NCBI GenBank assembly: GCA_030827515.1
Contig: JAUREI010000024.1
Location: 1-33,191 of the forward strand
Reading direction: 5' to 3'
DNA: 33,191 nt
DNA from: Prosthecobacter sp.
GTDB taxonomy: Bacteria > Verrucomicrobiota > Verrucomicrobiia > Verrucomicrobiales > Verrucomicrobiaceae
Part shown: positions 7,571-16,566 of the stretch, piece by piece
Numbering within the stretch: the stretch's first letter is position 1
How the letters are laid out: every line of letters starts with the position of its first letter
The notes under the pieces: model-generated
What the model saw: the letters and a program-made list of their open reading frames with translations, nothing else
Database searches by the model: none
Told to the model about the DNA's origin: nothing
Program-made: the position numbers and the translations under genes

Positions 7571-10500
7571 CTAGTTGCCGTCCCCGGTGCCAAACCAGGC
7601 GCTCATGGACCGGCCTGAATAGCCGGTCATCTCCAGGTAGCCGCGCCCGGTCACCGGCCGGCCGGCCGACGTGCCGCGGTAGTCCACCGCCCCCTCCCAG
7701 TACCCCAGCCCGGGCATGTTGACGGCCCGAAACTCCTGCTCGGGAAGCGCCGCCTGCGCCTCCAATGCCAGTCCCAAGCTGGGCACCTCCAGTTGCCAAT
7801 CCACCGGATACCTGGCACCCACCGGGGAGGTCCAGGTGCGGCCGGGAGTCAGACGGAAATCCCCGTTCTCGAGAGCCACGACACTCCCGTCCGGCCGAAT
7901 CCATGTGCCGGCACTTCCGGTCGCCGCACCACCGTTTTCAGAACGGAGCTGGAAGAGCATCAGCGCGCTGCCGTCGTCGAGTTGGGCGCTGAACCAATCC
8001 CAGCCGGCCGTGCCCTTCTCGAGGAAACTGCTGCCGAATTCGTGGTCCATCCAGCTCACCCCGGTCACCTCATGACGCTCGCCTCCGACGCTCAGCACGC
8101 CGCGCGTCGGCAGGCGGGGGAAGGAATAATAATGGCTGGCGTTGCCGGCCGTCGCCCCTTTCTGGCTAAGCCCGTCCCGGCCGTGCACCACCGGCTCGCC
8201 GTCCGATTCCAGCCGGAGGTCGAGTCCAAAGCTCCGGTCACCCGCCATCAGCGTCATGCCACCCGCCTCAAATCGACACTGCCAGTCCTCGTTCCAGACG
8301 CGCCCAGGATCGGCACCCGCCAAACCGGGTCCGGCCCGGTTAAGGCGATCGGCATGATGATAGGCTTTGCCCGCCACGTCGGTCAGGGCCAGATGCGCCA
8401 TCCAGACGTCGCGCAGGGCCCAGTTGGAGCGCCCCTCCGGATTGGCGACGGCACCGATGCGGAAAAAAGTCAGCTGATACCCAAAACGCCTTCCCGCGAC
8501 CGTGTCGAGGTTGCCGGTGAAATACCACCACTCGATTTTGTGTCGCGGATGCGCGCCATGATCGCGCGGGAACTCGTAGCGGTAGCCGGGCTCGGCCGGC
8601 TGCCAATCCGACGACGGCTCCTGCGCAGCCACCGGCAGGCCGACCAGCAAGAAGGCGGCACCGAGCCTTGCCACCGCACGCCGCGCCGGCCAGAACCCGG
8701 CGAGCATCGTCCCCAGAACGGTCAGCAGCGTTGCCCCCGTCAGCAGGCCCCAGGGGGCATGAAAGCGGATGCTCCAACCAAAGCTCTGGGGATTGATGAC
8801 ATGAATGAGCAGCAGCGACAGCAACAGGCCGACCGCCAAACCGAGCGCCTGGCTGACCGCACCCAGAATGCCGGACTCGATGAGGATCGTGCGCCGCAAC
8901 TGAGCCGCATCGGCCCCAGCCAGATGCAGCAGTCTCAGCTCCGCGCGCCGCTCCAGCACCAGGGTCAGCAGGGTGGCTGCCACCCCCGCCATGGCCACCA
9001 GGATGGCAATGATCTCCAGCGCCCAGGTGATGGCAAAGGTGGCGTCAAAAATGCGCAGGACCTCGGCGCGCAAACCGGCGTTGGTGAACACCGAGACGAA
9101 GCCGTGGCCGTCGAGCGCCGCCAGCATCTCGGCGCGCACCGCCTCCGGGTCGGCTCCCGGCTTGAGATAGAGGGCGAGATGCGTCGGCCGACTGCTGCCA
9201 AACCATTGTTCAAACATGGCCTGGTCCAGAGTCACCGTGCCGCTGTCGCTCGAGTAATCATAAAACTGGCCGGCGATGCGGAAGGACTGGGGACCCTTGG
9301 GAGTCGGCAATTCCAGACGGTCCCCATCCCGCACGCCAAAGCGCAGGGCGAAGCTTTCCGAAACGAAGATCTCGCCGCGCTCCCGAGCCTGCCGAAGCAG
9401 CGCGTTCGGATCGCCCGGCGACTTGAACACCATGCGACCGTGCTCGATCTGCACGGCGAAATCGCCGGTGCCCAGCTTGATGACCCGATCGCGAAAGGGC
9501 AGGTCGAGGGCGCGATAGCCGTCGGCCGCCGCCACGGCGGGGTGTCCGGTCAAGCGGTCCAGAGTATTTTGCGACAGGGTGGGTGCCCCCTGACTGCGGG
9601 CCGGCGTGCCGGGCCTGACATACAGATCCGCACCCATGCTCTGGTCGACCCACAGCAGCACGGTCTGGCGGAAGCTGCCGACCATCACCGCAATGGCGGT
9701 GGCGAGGGCCAGACTGACCGCGAGTGCGGCGACCGACACCGAGAGGCGCGGCGTCGAGGCGCGGATTTGCGCGGCGGCGAGCCGACCCTCCAGGCCGAAC
9801 CACCGACCCAACGAACCCCGCAGGGCGGCGGCGGCCGTGCGCAGCAGCAGCGGTGTCAGCAGCGCCATCACGGCAATGGCGGCGAGACAGGCGACATATC
9901 CCCACAGGGGCAGGCCGGCCACCGGGGGTTGCAGGGCCGCCAGCCAGCCTGCGCAAGCCACCAGCAGGGCCAGCCCACCGCGGCGACTCCAGGATGCCCT
10001 ACCGTCCGAATGCAGGGCCGCATCATCCCGCAGGGCCTCCACCGGCGGGACGCGCGCCGCCTCGCGGGCCGGCACGGCGGCGGCAGCCAGCGCCAGCGGC
10101 ACGGCGATGCCAATCGCCGCCAGCCAGTGCCAGAACTGCAGGGCCGGCACACGCGCGGCAGTGGCCACGTACAGGGTGTCGACCGTGGTCGAAGTCAGGG
10201 CCACAGCACCCTCGGCCAGAGCCTTCGCCAGCGGCACGCCGAGCAGGGCGCCTCCCATTCCGAGGAGCAGGGCCTCGCCGAGAAACAGCCCCAGCACCTG
10301 GCCCCGGGTCAGCCCCAGCGTGCGCCACAGGCCGATCTCGCGACGCCGCGTCATCACCGCCACGGAAACGGTGTTGTGGATGAGAAAGAGCCCGACCAGC
10401 AGGGCAATGCCCGACAGCATGGTCAGGTTGAAGTGAAAGGCCGCCAGCATTTTCTCGACCGCCGCCGTTCGGCGCTGCGGCCGGGCGACCTGCAGCCCTG

Positions 10501-11224
10501 CCGGCAGACGCTGCCGCAGTTCCTGCTCGACCACATCGATCCCAAGCCCGTCGTGCAGGCGCAACTCCAGCCGGTCGAGCCGGCCGGCCTTGTCGAGCAG
10601 GAGTTGGGCATGGGCGATGTCCATGACCGCCAACGCCTGGGCCGACAGGGCCGAGTCGCCGCCAATCACCGCACTGACCTCACAGTCGCGGCGCCGATCC
10701 CCGACAAGCAGGGTCAGCCGGCCGCCCGCCTGCAAGCCATGGCGCTCGGCAAAGCCGCGAGTGACCAACAGGGTGTCGGGACGGCCGAGAAAACGCATGA
10801 GGTCGAGCCCCGCCATCGCCGCATCCTCCTGCACGGCGTAATCGCGCAGGGCTGGGTCACGAAGGACATCCACGCCGATGAGGCGCAACATTTCTTCCGA
10901 ACCGTCCGTGCGCGCCAGAACATCGGCCTCGACCACCGGTGCGGCGACGCCGAACTGGCGCAGCCAGGCGAGCCCGGCAAACCGGGTCTCGTCGATGCCC
11001 AGCGGCGGACTGCTGATCTCCAGCGCCGCCTTGCCGGAGACGGCATCCAGGGCAGCGGCAAAGCCGCCAAGCGAACCGCGGTTGGCAAGCTGGATGCCCA
11101 GCATGACCGCGACTCCAAGAGCGACTCCGGCGAGGCTGAGCAGACTGCGGGCGGGTTCCTTGAGCAGCGGCCGCACCATGAGGCGGCGAAACAAGCCCGG
11201 AATGCCAGATTCAATCAAGTTCAT
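7571..11224 (-). CDS. FtsX-type ABC permease fused to a CrtC/AttH lipocalin-like domain
   Basis: A single frame of 1217 codons. Residues 1 to about 854 form a complete MacB/FtsX-type permease with two core blocks. The first is FHFNLTMLSGIALL with a cytoplasmic RRREIGLWRTLGLTRGQVLG loop; the second contains ERRAELRLLHLAGAD, ending in LAGFWPARRAVARL. Then comes a signal-peptide-like stretch (LGAAFLLVGLPVAAQE). The CrtC/AttH (carotenoid 1,2-hydratase-like) lipocalin domain fills about 870-1217, with HPRHKIEWWYFTGNL, SWMDHEFGSSFL and GWDWFSAQLDDGSALMLFQL. These two proteins are usually separate neighbouring genes. I chose the ATG at 11224 (AAGGA about 10 bases upstream); a GTG at 11248 overlapping the ATPase stop is the alternative. 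Likely role: extraction or export of a lipid-like ligand bound outside the inner membrane. Confidence 0.88.
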   Translation of the reverse strand: MNLIESGIPGLFRRLMVRPLLKEPARSLLSLAGVALGVAVMLGIQLANRGSLGGFAAALDAVSGKAALEISSPPLGIDETRFAGLAWLRQFGVAAPVVEADVLARTDGSEEMLRLIGVDVLRDPALRDYAVQEDAAMAGLDLMRFLGRPDTLLVTRGFAERHGLQAGGRLTLLVGDRRRDCEVSAVIGGDSALSAQALAVMDIAHAQLLLDKAGRLDRLELRLHDGLGIDVVEQELRQRLPAGLQVARPQRRTAAVEKMLAAFHFNLTMLSGIALLVGLFLIHNTVSVAVMTRRREIGLWRTLGLTRGQVLGLFLGEALLLGMGGALLGVPLAKALAEGAVALTSTTVDTLYVATAARVPALQFWHWLAAIGIAVPLALAAAAVPAREAARVPPVEALRDDAALHSDGRASWSRRGGLALLVACAGWLAALQPPVAGLPLWGYVACLAAIAVMALLTPLLLRTAAAALRGSLGRWFGLEGRLAAAQIRASTPRLSVSVAALAVSLALATAIAVMVGSFRQTVLLWVDQSMGADLYVRPGTPARSQGAPTLSQNTLDRLTGHPAVAAADGYRALDLPFRDRVIKLGTGDFAVQIEHGRMVFKSPGDPNALLRQARERGEIFVSESFALRFGVRDGDRLELPTPKGPQSFRIAGQFYDYSSDSGTVTLDQAMFEQWFGSSRPTHLALYLKPGADPEAVRAEMLAALDGHGFVSVFTNAGLRAEVLRIFDATFAITWALEIIAILVAMAGVAATLLTLVLERRAELRLLHLAGADAAQLRRTILIESGILGAVSQALGLAVGLLLSLLLIHVINPQSFGWSIRFHAPWGLLTGATLLTVLGTMLAGFWPARRAVARLGAAFLLVGLPVAAQEPSSDWQPAEPGYRYEFPRDHGAHPRHKIEWWYFTGNLDTVAGRRFGYQLTFFRIGAVANPEGRSNWALRDVWMAHLALTDVAGKAYHHADRLNRAGPGLAGADPGRVWNEDWQCRFEAGGMTLMAGDRSFGLDLRLESDGEPVVHGRDGLSQKGATAGNASHYYSFPRLPTRGVLSVGGERHEVTGVSWMDHEFGSSFLEKGTAGWDWFSAQLDDGSALMLFQLRSENGGAATGSAGTWIRPDGSVVALENGDFRLTPGRTWTSPVGARYPVDWQLEVPSLGLALEAQAALPEQEFRAVNMPGLGYWEGAVDYRGTSAGRPVTGRGYLEMTGYSGRSMSAWFGTGDGN

Positions 11225-11244
11225 CCGCGGGGTGTCCTTGCCTT

Positions 11245-11913
11245 TCACACAATCCGCCCGTCCTTCATGCGCACCTGCCTGCCCGCCGACGCGGCCACAC
11301 CCGCGTCATGGGTGGCGAGCAGGATGGCCACGCCGAATTCCCGGTTCAGTTCGCCCAACAATTCCAGCACGGTGCGGCCGTTTTCGCTGTCGAGGCTGCC
11401 GGTCGGCTCGTCGGCGATCAGCAGGACCGGCCGATGCACAACCGCCCTTGCCAGCGCCGCGCGCTGGGCTTCACCCCCGGAAACCTGGGCGGGATAGTGC
11501 CGTAGTCGGTGCCCAATGCCGACCCGGTCAGCCAGGGCACGGGCGGCGGCAAAGGCCTCACTCTCAGGACGCCGTGCCAGCAGCAGTGGCAGCGCGATGT
11601 TCTCCAGCAGGGACAGGGTCGGCAGGAGGTTGAAGAACTGGAAGACGAAGCCGATCCGGTCGCGGCGCAGGCGGGTCAATTCGGCGTCCGTCAGTGCTGT
11701 GACGTCGCGCCCGTCGAGGTGCAGCGTGCCCGCATCGGCTCGATCCATGGCGCCGCAGAGCTGCAGCAGGGTCGACTTTCCGCAGCCGGAGGGGCCGGTC
11801 ACCGCCACGAAATCGCCGGCCTTCAACTGAAGGGAAACCCCACGCAGGGCCGGCACCGCGGCCCCGTCGAGGGCGTAGGAGCGGTGCAGGTCGGTGGCGG
11901 CGAGAACGGTCAT
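11245..11913 (-). CDS. LolD/MacB-type ABC transporter ATPase
   Basis: A 222-residue ATPase with Walker A GPSGCGKS at residues 40-47, Q-loop Q92 in [10 protein letters not shown], signature VSGGEAQR at 144-151 and Walker B LLIADEP at 164-170, followed by TGSLD. This is the MacB/LolD subfamily that pairs with FtsX-fold permeases, and the partner is the fused permease encoded directly downstream. The stop at 11245-11247 overlaps the alternative GTG start of the permease. The product energises a mechanotransmission-type exporter rather than a classical substrate-translocating pore. The start is 45 bases after the PLP-enzyme stop. Confidence 0.94.
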   Translation of the reverse strand: MTVLAATDLHRSYALDGAAVPALRGVSLQLKAGDFVAVTGPSGCGKSTLLQLCGAMDRADAGTLHLDGRDVTALTDAELTRLRRDRIGFVFQFFNLLPTLSLLENIALPLLLARRPESEAFAAARALADRVGIGHRLRHYPAQVSGGEAQRAALARAVVHRPVLLIADEPTGSLDSENGRTVLELLGELNREFGVAILLATHDAGVAASAGRQVRMKDGRIV

Positions 11914-11958
11914 GCAGCCACGAGATAACGGCTGACAGGGCGACGGGGGAGCAAAAAC

Positions 11959-13455
11959 TCAGGCGCGCAGGGCTTCATCGAAACGGGCAATGAGATCGGC
12001 CTTGTCCTCAAGCCCGGCGGAAACGCGCAGCAGGTGGCGCGGCACACCGCAGCTCTCGACCCAGTCGAGTTCGTCGTAATGCGCCAGCAAGGTGTAGGGA
12101 CAGGCCAGGGTGAAGTGGGTGCCAAGGCTGGGGCCCTTGCAGACACGCAGGGCGTCATACACCACCGGACTGACTGTCGCGGCCTCCTTGAGCAGGAAGG
12201 AAAACAGGCAGCCGTAACCGCCTCCCTCGCGGCGGATGAATTCATAGCCGTCGCCGCCCTGCGTGCGTGCGTGCCAGACTTTTTCGACCCTGGGGTGCGC
12301 GGCCAGAAACTCCGCCAGGGCCAGGGCATTGTCGCTCATCCGGCTCGCGCGCGCGGCAAAGTCGCGCGAGTTGTGCTCCAGAGCGACCGCATCGCCGCGC
12401 CACAACTCATGATCGGCCTGCACACGCAGGAAAGCGGCGAAGGCGGCGTGATGCGGCGAGGCGCTGTTGAGAATGACACTGCCGGCCATGACATCGCCGA
12501 CTCCGGAAAAGGCCTTGGTCAGGCTCGTGGTGACCACATCCGCCACACGCAGGGCGTCGGCATGGGCCACCGTGGCGATGGTATCGTCGACCACCATCGG
12601 CACGCCCGGCTGCACGGCCGCACGGATCTCGAGCAGACGTTGGAAATCCACGCAGCGCAGCAATGGATTGCTTGGTGCCTCGCAAAAGAGGCCGGCCACC
12701 GGCTCGCGACTTAACAGGGCACGCAGGTCGGCATACTCGGTCTCCCGCACCAGAGGCAGGAAGTGCACCCCGCTGCCGAAGGTTTGCTGAAGCTTGAGCA
12801 CGTCCACGTAGGGAAAGTCCAGCTGCACGGTCTTTCGGCCCGGAAAGCAAGTCGTCAGCATCCGGTGAACGGCGAAATTCGCGGCCATGCCGGAGGGGAA
12901 CAGGAACACGTCATCCACCGGCTGCCCGGACAGTTCCGCGAGCCGGCGGCGGATCGCCAGGTTTGCCTCATGCCCCTCAGCCTCACCGAACTCACAAGGA
13001 CGTTCGCCCAGGGCATGCGCCGCCTGGCGCGTACTGACCACCTCGCCGCAGAAGCGCCAGAAACGCCGGGCCATGTCATGGGCCGCCGCCGGAAAAACAG
13101 CCGCTCCCAACCCCTGCCAGGCGACGGATCGTCCGGCAGACCCCGATCGCGCGATGAACTCGACACAGCGCTGCGCATGACTGAGCCGCGGAAAGACCAG
13201 GCAGCGTTCGCCCGATGCGGCAAGATCCCGCTCGGCGTGTTCAAACAATCGGCCGATGGCGGGCGGACAGCAAAAGCGCGGATAGCCCGAGCGGAACTTC
13301 GCCATGACCTCGGGATCGCGTTCCTCATAGCCGATGACATGCCGCCACAACGGCAGCGACACGCTGACGCCGAATTCATCATCCGGCAGCGGCGTGCCCA
13401 GGGTCTCGGCCTGCCAGAGGGGATGGCGCAGAAGATCGGTCATGGGGAGGGCCAT
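11959..13455 (-). CDS. Cys/Met-metabolism PLP enzyme, cystathionine gamma-synthase-like, with long N-terminal region
   Basis: From the ATG at 13455 the product has 498 residues (an ATG at 13443 gives 494). The catalytic fold-type I domain is clear: FPSGMAANFAVHRML (phosphate-binding turn), CEAPSNPLLRCVDF, VVDDTIATVAHADA, and the PLP lysine K314 in TTSLTKAFSG. The C-terminus SLGTHFTLACPYTL resembles the 'SLGxxxTL' region of cystathionine synthases. Bacterial MetB is about 380 residues; the extra 110 or so N-terminal residues, including an FPRLSHAQRCVEF segment, resemble the longer fungal-type enzymes. It probably acts in methionine/cysteine transsulfuration or direct sulfhydrylation; the exact reaction is unsure. 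It is 34 bases downstream of trpD. Confidence 0.85.
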   Translation of the reverse strand: MALPMTDLLRHPLWQAETLGTPLPDDEFGVSVSLPLWRHVIGYEERDPEVMAKFRSGYPRFCCPPAIGRLFEHAERDLAASGERCLVFPRLSHAQRCVEFIARSGSAGRSVAWQGLGAAVFPAAAHDMARRFWRFCGEVVSTRQAAHALGERPCEFGEAEGHEANLAIRRRLAELSGQPVDDVFLFPSGMAANFAVHRMLTTCFPGRKTVQLDFPYVDVLKLQQTFGSGVHFLPLVRETEYADLRALLSREPVAGLFCEAPSNPLLRCVDFQRLLEIRAAVQPGVPMVVDDTIATVAHADALRVADVVTTSLTKAFSGVGDVMAGSVILNSASPHHAAFAAFLRVQADHELWRGDAVALEHNSRDFAARASRMSDNALALAEFLAAHPRVEKVWHARTQGGDGYEFIRREGGGYGCLFSFLLKEAATVSPVVYDALRVCKGPSLGTHFTLACPYTLLAHYDELDWVESCGVPRHLLRVSAGLEDKADLIARFDEALRA

Positions 13456-13489
13456 GCAGATACGCGGGCGGAGGCGCGTCTCAAGTCTT

Positions 13490-14524
13490 TCAGCACCAGT
13501 CGCGCAGGGCGCGCATTTTGGCATGGGCGGCGCCGCGGTCGAGAACCGACTGCGCGAGGTCACAGCCTGCGGCCAGATTTTCGGCCAGACCGGTGATGAC
13601 AAAGCCCGCGGCGGCGTTGAGAACGGCGATGTCGCGCTTGGGTCCCTTGTCCGTCCCGGCCAGAATGCCCTCGATCAGGGCGGCATTCTCGGCGGCATAG
13701 CCCCCGGTCAGATCCGCCAGGGCCGCCGGCCCGAAGCCAAGCGAGGCGGGATCGACGTGAAATTCCGCCAACGCACCGTCGCGCAGTTCGCAGACCGCGT
13801 TGCTGCCCAGGGTCGACAACTCGTCCATGCCGCTCGCATTGGCCTTTCCATGCACCACCCAGGCGCGCTTGCGGCCCAGCACGCGCAGGATCTCCCCGAA
13901 CGCTCGGGTCAGGGACGGATCGAAGACCCCGATGAGCTGGTGGTCGGGCCGCGCCGGATTGAGCAGCGGGCCGAGCAGGTTGAAGATGGAGCGCCGTCCC
14001 TCGGCGGCCAAAAGCTTGCGCGCTCCGGCGACGGCCTTGAAGGCGGGATGATAAAGCGGCGCGAAAAAGAAACCGAGGCCGTTCGCTTCCATGCCTCGCG
14101 CCACGCGTTCGACCGGCAGATCAATGCGGATGCCTAGCGCCTCCAGGACGTCGGCGCCGCCGGCCTTGCTCGTGACGCCGCGGTTGCCGTGCTTGGTGAC
14201 ACAGACGCCGCCTCCGGCGAGGATGAACATGGCCGTGGTCGAAACGTTGAAAAGGTGCAGCTTGTCGCCGCCGGTACCGACCACGTCGAGAACGGGCCCC
14301 TGCAGCCTGGCACGGTCCAGGCCCGGATCGACGGCCAGGCGCAGGAATTCCTCGACGAAACCGGCGATCTCGCCCGGCGCCTCCCCCTTGTCCGCCAGAG
14401 CGCGCAACAACGCCGCCTTGGTCTCGTCGCTCTCCAGCTCGTCGGTGAGAAAGGCGGCCGCCTCACGCACCTGGGCGGCGTTGAGTTCGGTTCCGGCGGC
14501 GAGATCGGCGAGCAGGTTTTGCAT
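13490..14524 (-). CDS. trpD: Anthranilate phosphoribosyltransferase
   Basis: The product has 344 residues from the ATG at 14524; an upstream in-frame start would add 23 non-conserved residues. The PRPP-binding glycine loop GTGGD lies at residues 83-87, NVSTTAMF at 93-100, KHGNRGVTSKAGGAD at 111-125, and SIFNLLGPLLNPARPD further on, all family hallmarks. It transfers phosphoribose from PRPP to anthranilate in tryptophan synthesis. No other trp genes adjoin it, so the pathway is split in this genome. It leads a minus-strand run with the PLP enzyme and ABC genes. The 89 bases up to recQ are a divergent promoter region. Confidence 0.96.
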   Translation of the reverse strand: MQNLLADLAAGTELNAAQVREAAAFLTDELESDETKAALLRALADKGEAPGEIAGFVEEFLRLAVDPGLDRARLQGPVLDVVGTGGDKLHLFNVSTTAMFILAGGGVCVTKHGNRGVTSKAGGADVLEALGIRIDLPVERVARGMEANGLGFFFAPLYHPAFKAVAGARKLLAAEGRRSIFNLLGPLLNPARPDHQLIGVFDPSLTRAFGEILRVLGRKRAWVVHGKANASGMDELSTLGSNAVCELRDGALAEFHVDPASLGFGPAALADLTGGYAAENAALIEGILAGTDKGPKRDIAVLNAAAGFVITGLAENLAAGCDLAQSVLDRGAAHAKMRALRDWC

Positions 14525-14613
14525 GGAACGTCGACTTTGACCGAAACCGCGCCGGCATGCAATCGCGGATGCCCGCACTTGCCCGGGCCCCACCCCCTGT
14601 GCGAAGAGACCCC

Positions 14614-16557
14614 ATGGACCTGCACGAGACCCTGCGCACGCGCTTTGGCCTGACCGCTTTCCGCCCGGGTCAGGAACCGGTCATGCGGGCCCTGCTCGCC
14701 GGTCGCAGCGCCCTGGCGCTGTTTCCCACCGGAGCCGGCAAGTCACTCTGCTACCAACTGCCCGCCCTGTTGCTCGACGGTGTCACCCTGGTGATCTCGC
14801 CGCTGATCGCCCTGATGAAGGACCAGGTCGAGGCCCTGCAAAAGCGCGGCATCGCGGCCGCACGCCTCGATTCCTCCCTGTCACCAGCCGAGGCACAGCG
14901 CGTTTTCGACCAGTTGCAGAGCGGCGAACTCAAACTGCTCTACATCGCCCCGGAGCGACTCGTGAAGGAGAGTTTCGTCGCCCGTCTCAAACAACTGCGG
15001 ATCGCGCTCATGGCGGTGGACGAGGCGCACTGCATCTCGGAGTGGGGTCACAACTTTCGTCCGGAATACCTGCGTCTCGCGCTCATGGCGCGCGAGCTTG
15101 GCATTCACCCGGTACTCGCCCTCACCGCCACCGCCACACCGGCGGTCGCCGAAGACATCCGCCGCGCCTTCGGGATCGAGCCGGCCGACCACATCCAGAC
15201 CTCCTTCCTGCGCCCGAACCTGCGCTACCGCGTAACACCCTGCAACGGCCGGGAACGCCTCGCTCTCCTGACTCGCCGACTGCAGGAACACCCAGGGCCG
15301 GCCATCGTCTACGTCACGCTCCAGCACACGGCGGAACAGGTCGCCACCCACCTGCAGAAGCAGGGGGTCAAGGCCCGTGCCTACCACGCCGGCCTGGCCG
15401 ACGAACACCGCCACGAAGCCCAGGACGCCTTCATGAACGGAGGCACCGACGTCATTGTCGCCACCATCGCCTTTGGCATGGGCATCGACAAGGCAGACAT
15501 TCGCGCGGTCTACCATTACAACCTGCCCAAGACCCTGGAGAACTACCAGCAGGAGACCGGCCGTGCCGGACGCGACGGCCTGCCTTCGGTCTGCGAACTG
15601 CTCGCCTGCGCCGACGACCGCATTGTCCTGGAGAACTTCACCTATGGCGACACCCCCACGCCGCAGGCTCTGAGGCAACTGCTCGACCACCTGCTGCGCC
15701 AGGGCGACGAATTCGATTTCTCGCTCTATGAGTTGTCGCAGGCGACCGACATCCGGCCGCTGGTCATCGAGACGGTACTCACGAACCTCGAGCTTGCCGG
15801 CGTGCTGCGCCCGCTCGGCAGCTTTTACGCCGGGTATCAATACCGGCTGCTGCAGCCGGCCGAGCGCGTGCTCTCCGGCCACAAACCGGCGCGGCGCGCT
15901 TTTCTGGAAAAGCTCTTTGCCTGCGGCAAAAAGGGCCGGGTCTGGACCAGTCTCAACCCCGACGAGGTTGCCGCCGAACTCGGCGAAAATCGAGAACGCG
16001 TGCTCACCGCCCTGACCTGGCTGCAGGAGGCCGGCGAGATCGAGCTGAAGCCGAGCGGCAGCCGGCAGCGGTTTCGGCTCTGCGCCGATGCCGCGAAACG
16101 CGCGCCGACCGAACTCGCCGAACAGATGGAAACCCTGTTCCGCGAACGCGAGCGGCGCGATGTCGAACGACTCGGCGAGGTGCTCGACTTCGCCGCTGAC
16201 CGCGGCTGCCTCGTGCGCCGGCTGCTGCGCTACTTTGGCGAGGAACTCAACGCGGATTGCGGCCAGTGCACCAGTTGCGGGGAACTCGCCGGGGGCACGG
16301 TCGCTGACGAACCGCGGATCATCCCCGCCTCCGCACCGCCCGCCATCACCACCGACGACGTCGCCGCCATTCGCGGACTGATCCACGAGCGCCAGGCCGC
16401 CCTGCGCGGACCGCGCGCGCTCGCCCGCTTCCTCTGCGGCCTCACCAGCCCCGCCACCACGCGTGCGCGCCTGACACGCGATGACCGTTTCGGCCTGCTC
16501 GAACAAGTCCCCTTCCCCGATGTTCTGGCGCAAGCGGAGAGCTTGTTGGTCGGATGA
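14614..16557 (+). CDS. recQ: ATP-dependent DNA helicase RecQ
   Basis: From the ATG at 14614 (preceded by GAAGAG) the product has 647 residues and begins with the RecQ motif 0 region, FGLTAFRPGQEPVMRALLAG. Walker A is TGAGKS (39-44), DEAH is at 136-139 followed by the aromatic-rich loop CISEWGHNFRPEY, and motif VI is QETGRAGRDG. The zinc subdomain has a first Cys in RGCLVRRLLRYFGE and then CGQCTSC. A winged-helix region precedes it. The last 100 residues do not look like a full HRDC domain but form a small conserved C-terminal module (ALARFLCGLTSPATTRARLT). It unwinds 3'-to-5' in recombination repair. An upstream in-frame ATG at 14557 is rejected as non-conserved. Confidence 0.95.
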   Translation: MDLHETLRTRFGLTAFRPGQEPVMRALLAGRSALALFPTGAGKSLCYQLPALLLDGVTLVISPLIALMKDQVEALQKRGIAAARLDSSLSPAEAQRVFDQLQSGELKLLYIAPERLVKESFVARLKQLRIALMAVDEAHCISEWGHNFRPEYLRLALMARELGIHPVLALTATATPAVAEDIRRAFGIEPADHIQTSFLRPNLRYRVTPCNGRERLALLTRRLQEHPGPAIVYVTLQHTAEQVATHLQKQGVKARAYHAGLADEHRHEAQDAFMNGGTDVIVATIAFGMGIDKADIRAVYHYNLPKTLENYQQETGRAGRDGLPSVCELLACADDRIVLENFTYGDTPTPQALRQLLDHLLRQGDEFDFSLYELSQATDIRPLVIETVLTNLELAGVLRPLGSFYAGYQYRLLQPAERVLSGHKPARRAFLEKLFACGKKGRVWTSLNPDEVAAELGENRERVLTALTWLQEAGEIELKPSGSRQRFRLCADAAKRAPTELAEQMETLFRERERRDVERLGEVLDFAADRGCLVRRLLRYFGEELNADCGQCTSCGELAGGTVADEPRIIPASAPPAITTDDVAAIRGLIHERQAALRGPRALARFLCGLTSPATTRARLTRDDRFGLLEQVPFPDVLAQAESLLVG

Positions 16558-16566
16558 GCTCCGGCC

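Noticed and set aside
7793-11497. A 1234-codon open frame on the + strand antisense to the ABC genes
   Set aside because: The composition is Arg/Gln/His/Gly-rich with no domain sense, and the opposite strand encodes clear permease, lipocalin and ATPase domains. It is a GC-rich shadow frame.
14881-16533. Long minus-strand frame over recQ
   Set aside because: It is fully antisense to the RecQ motifs; no plausible protein family.
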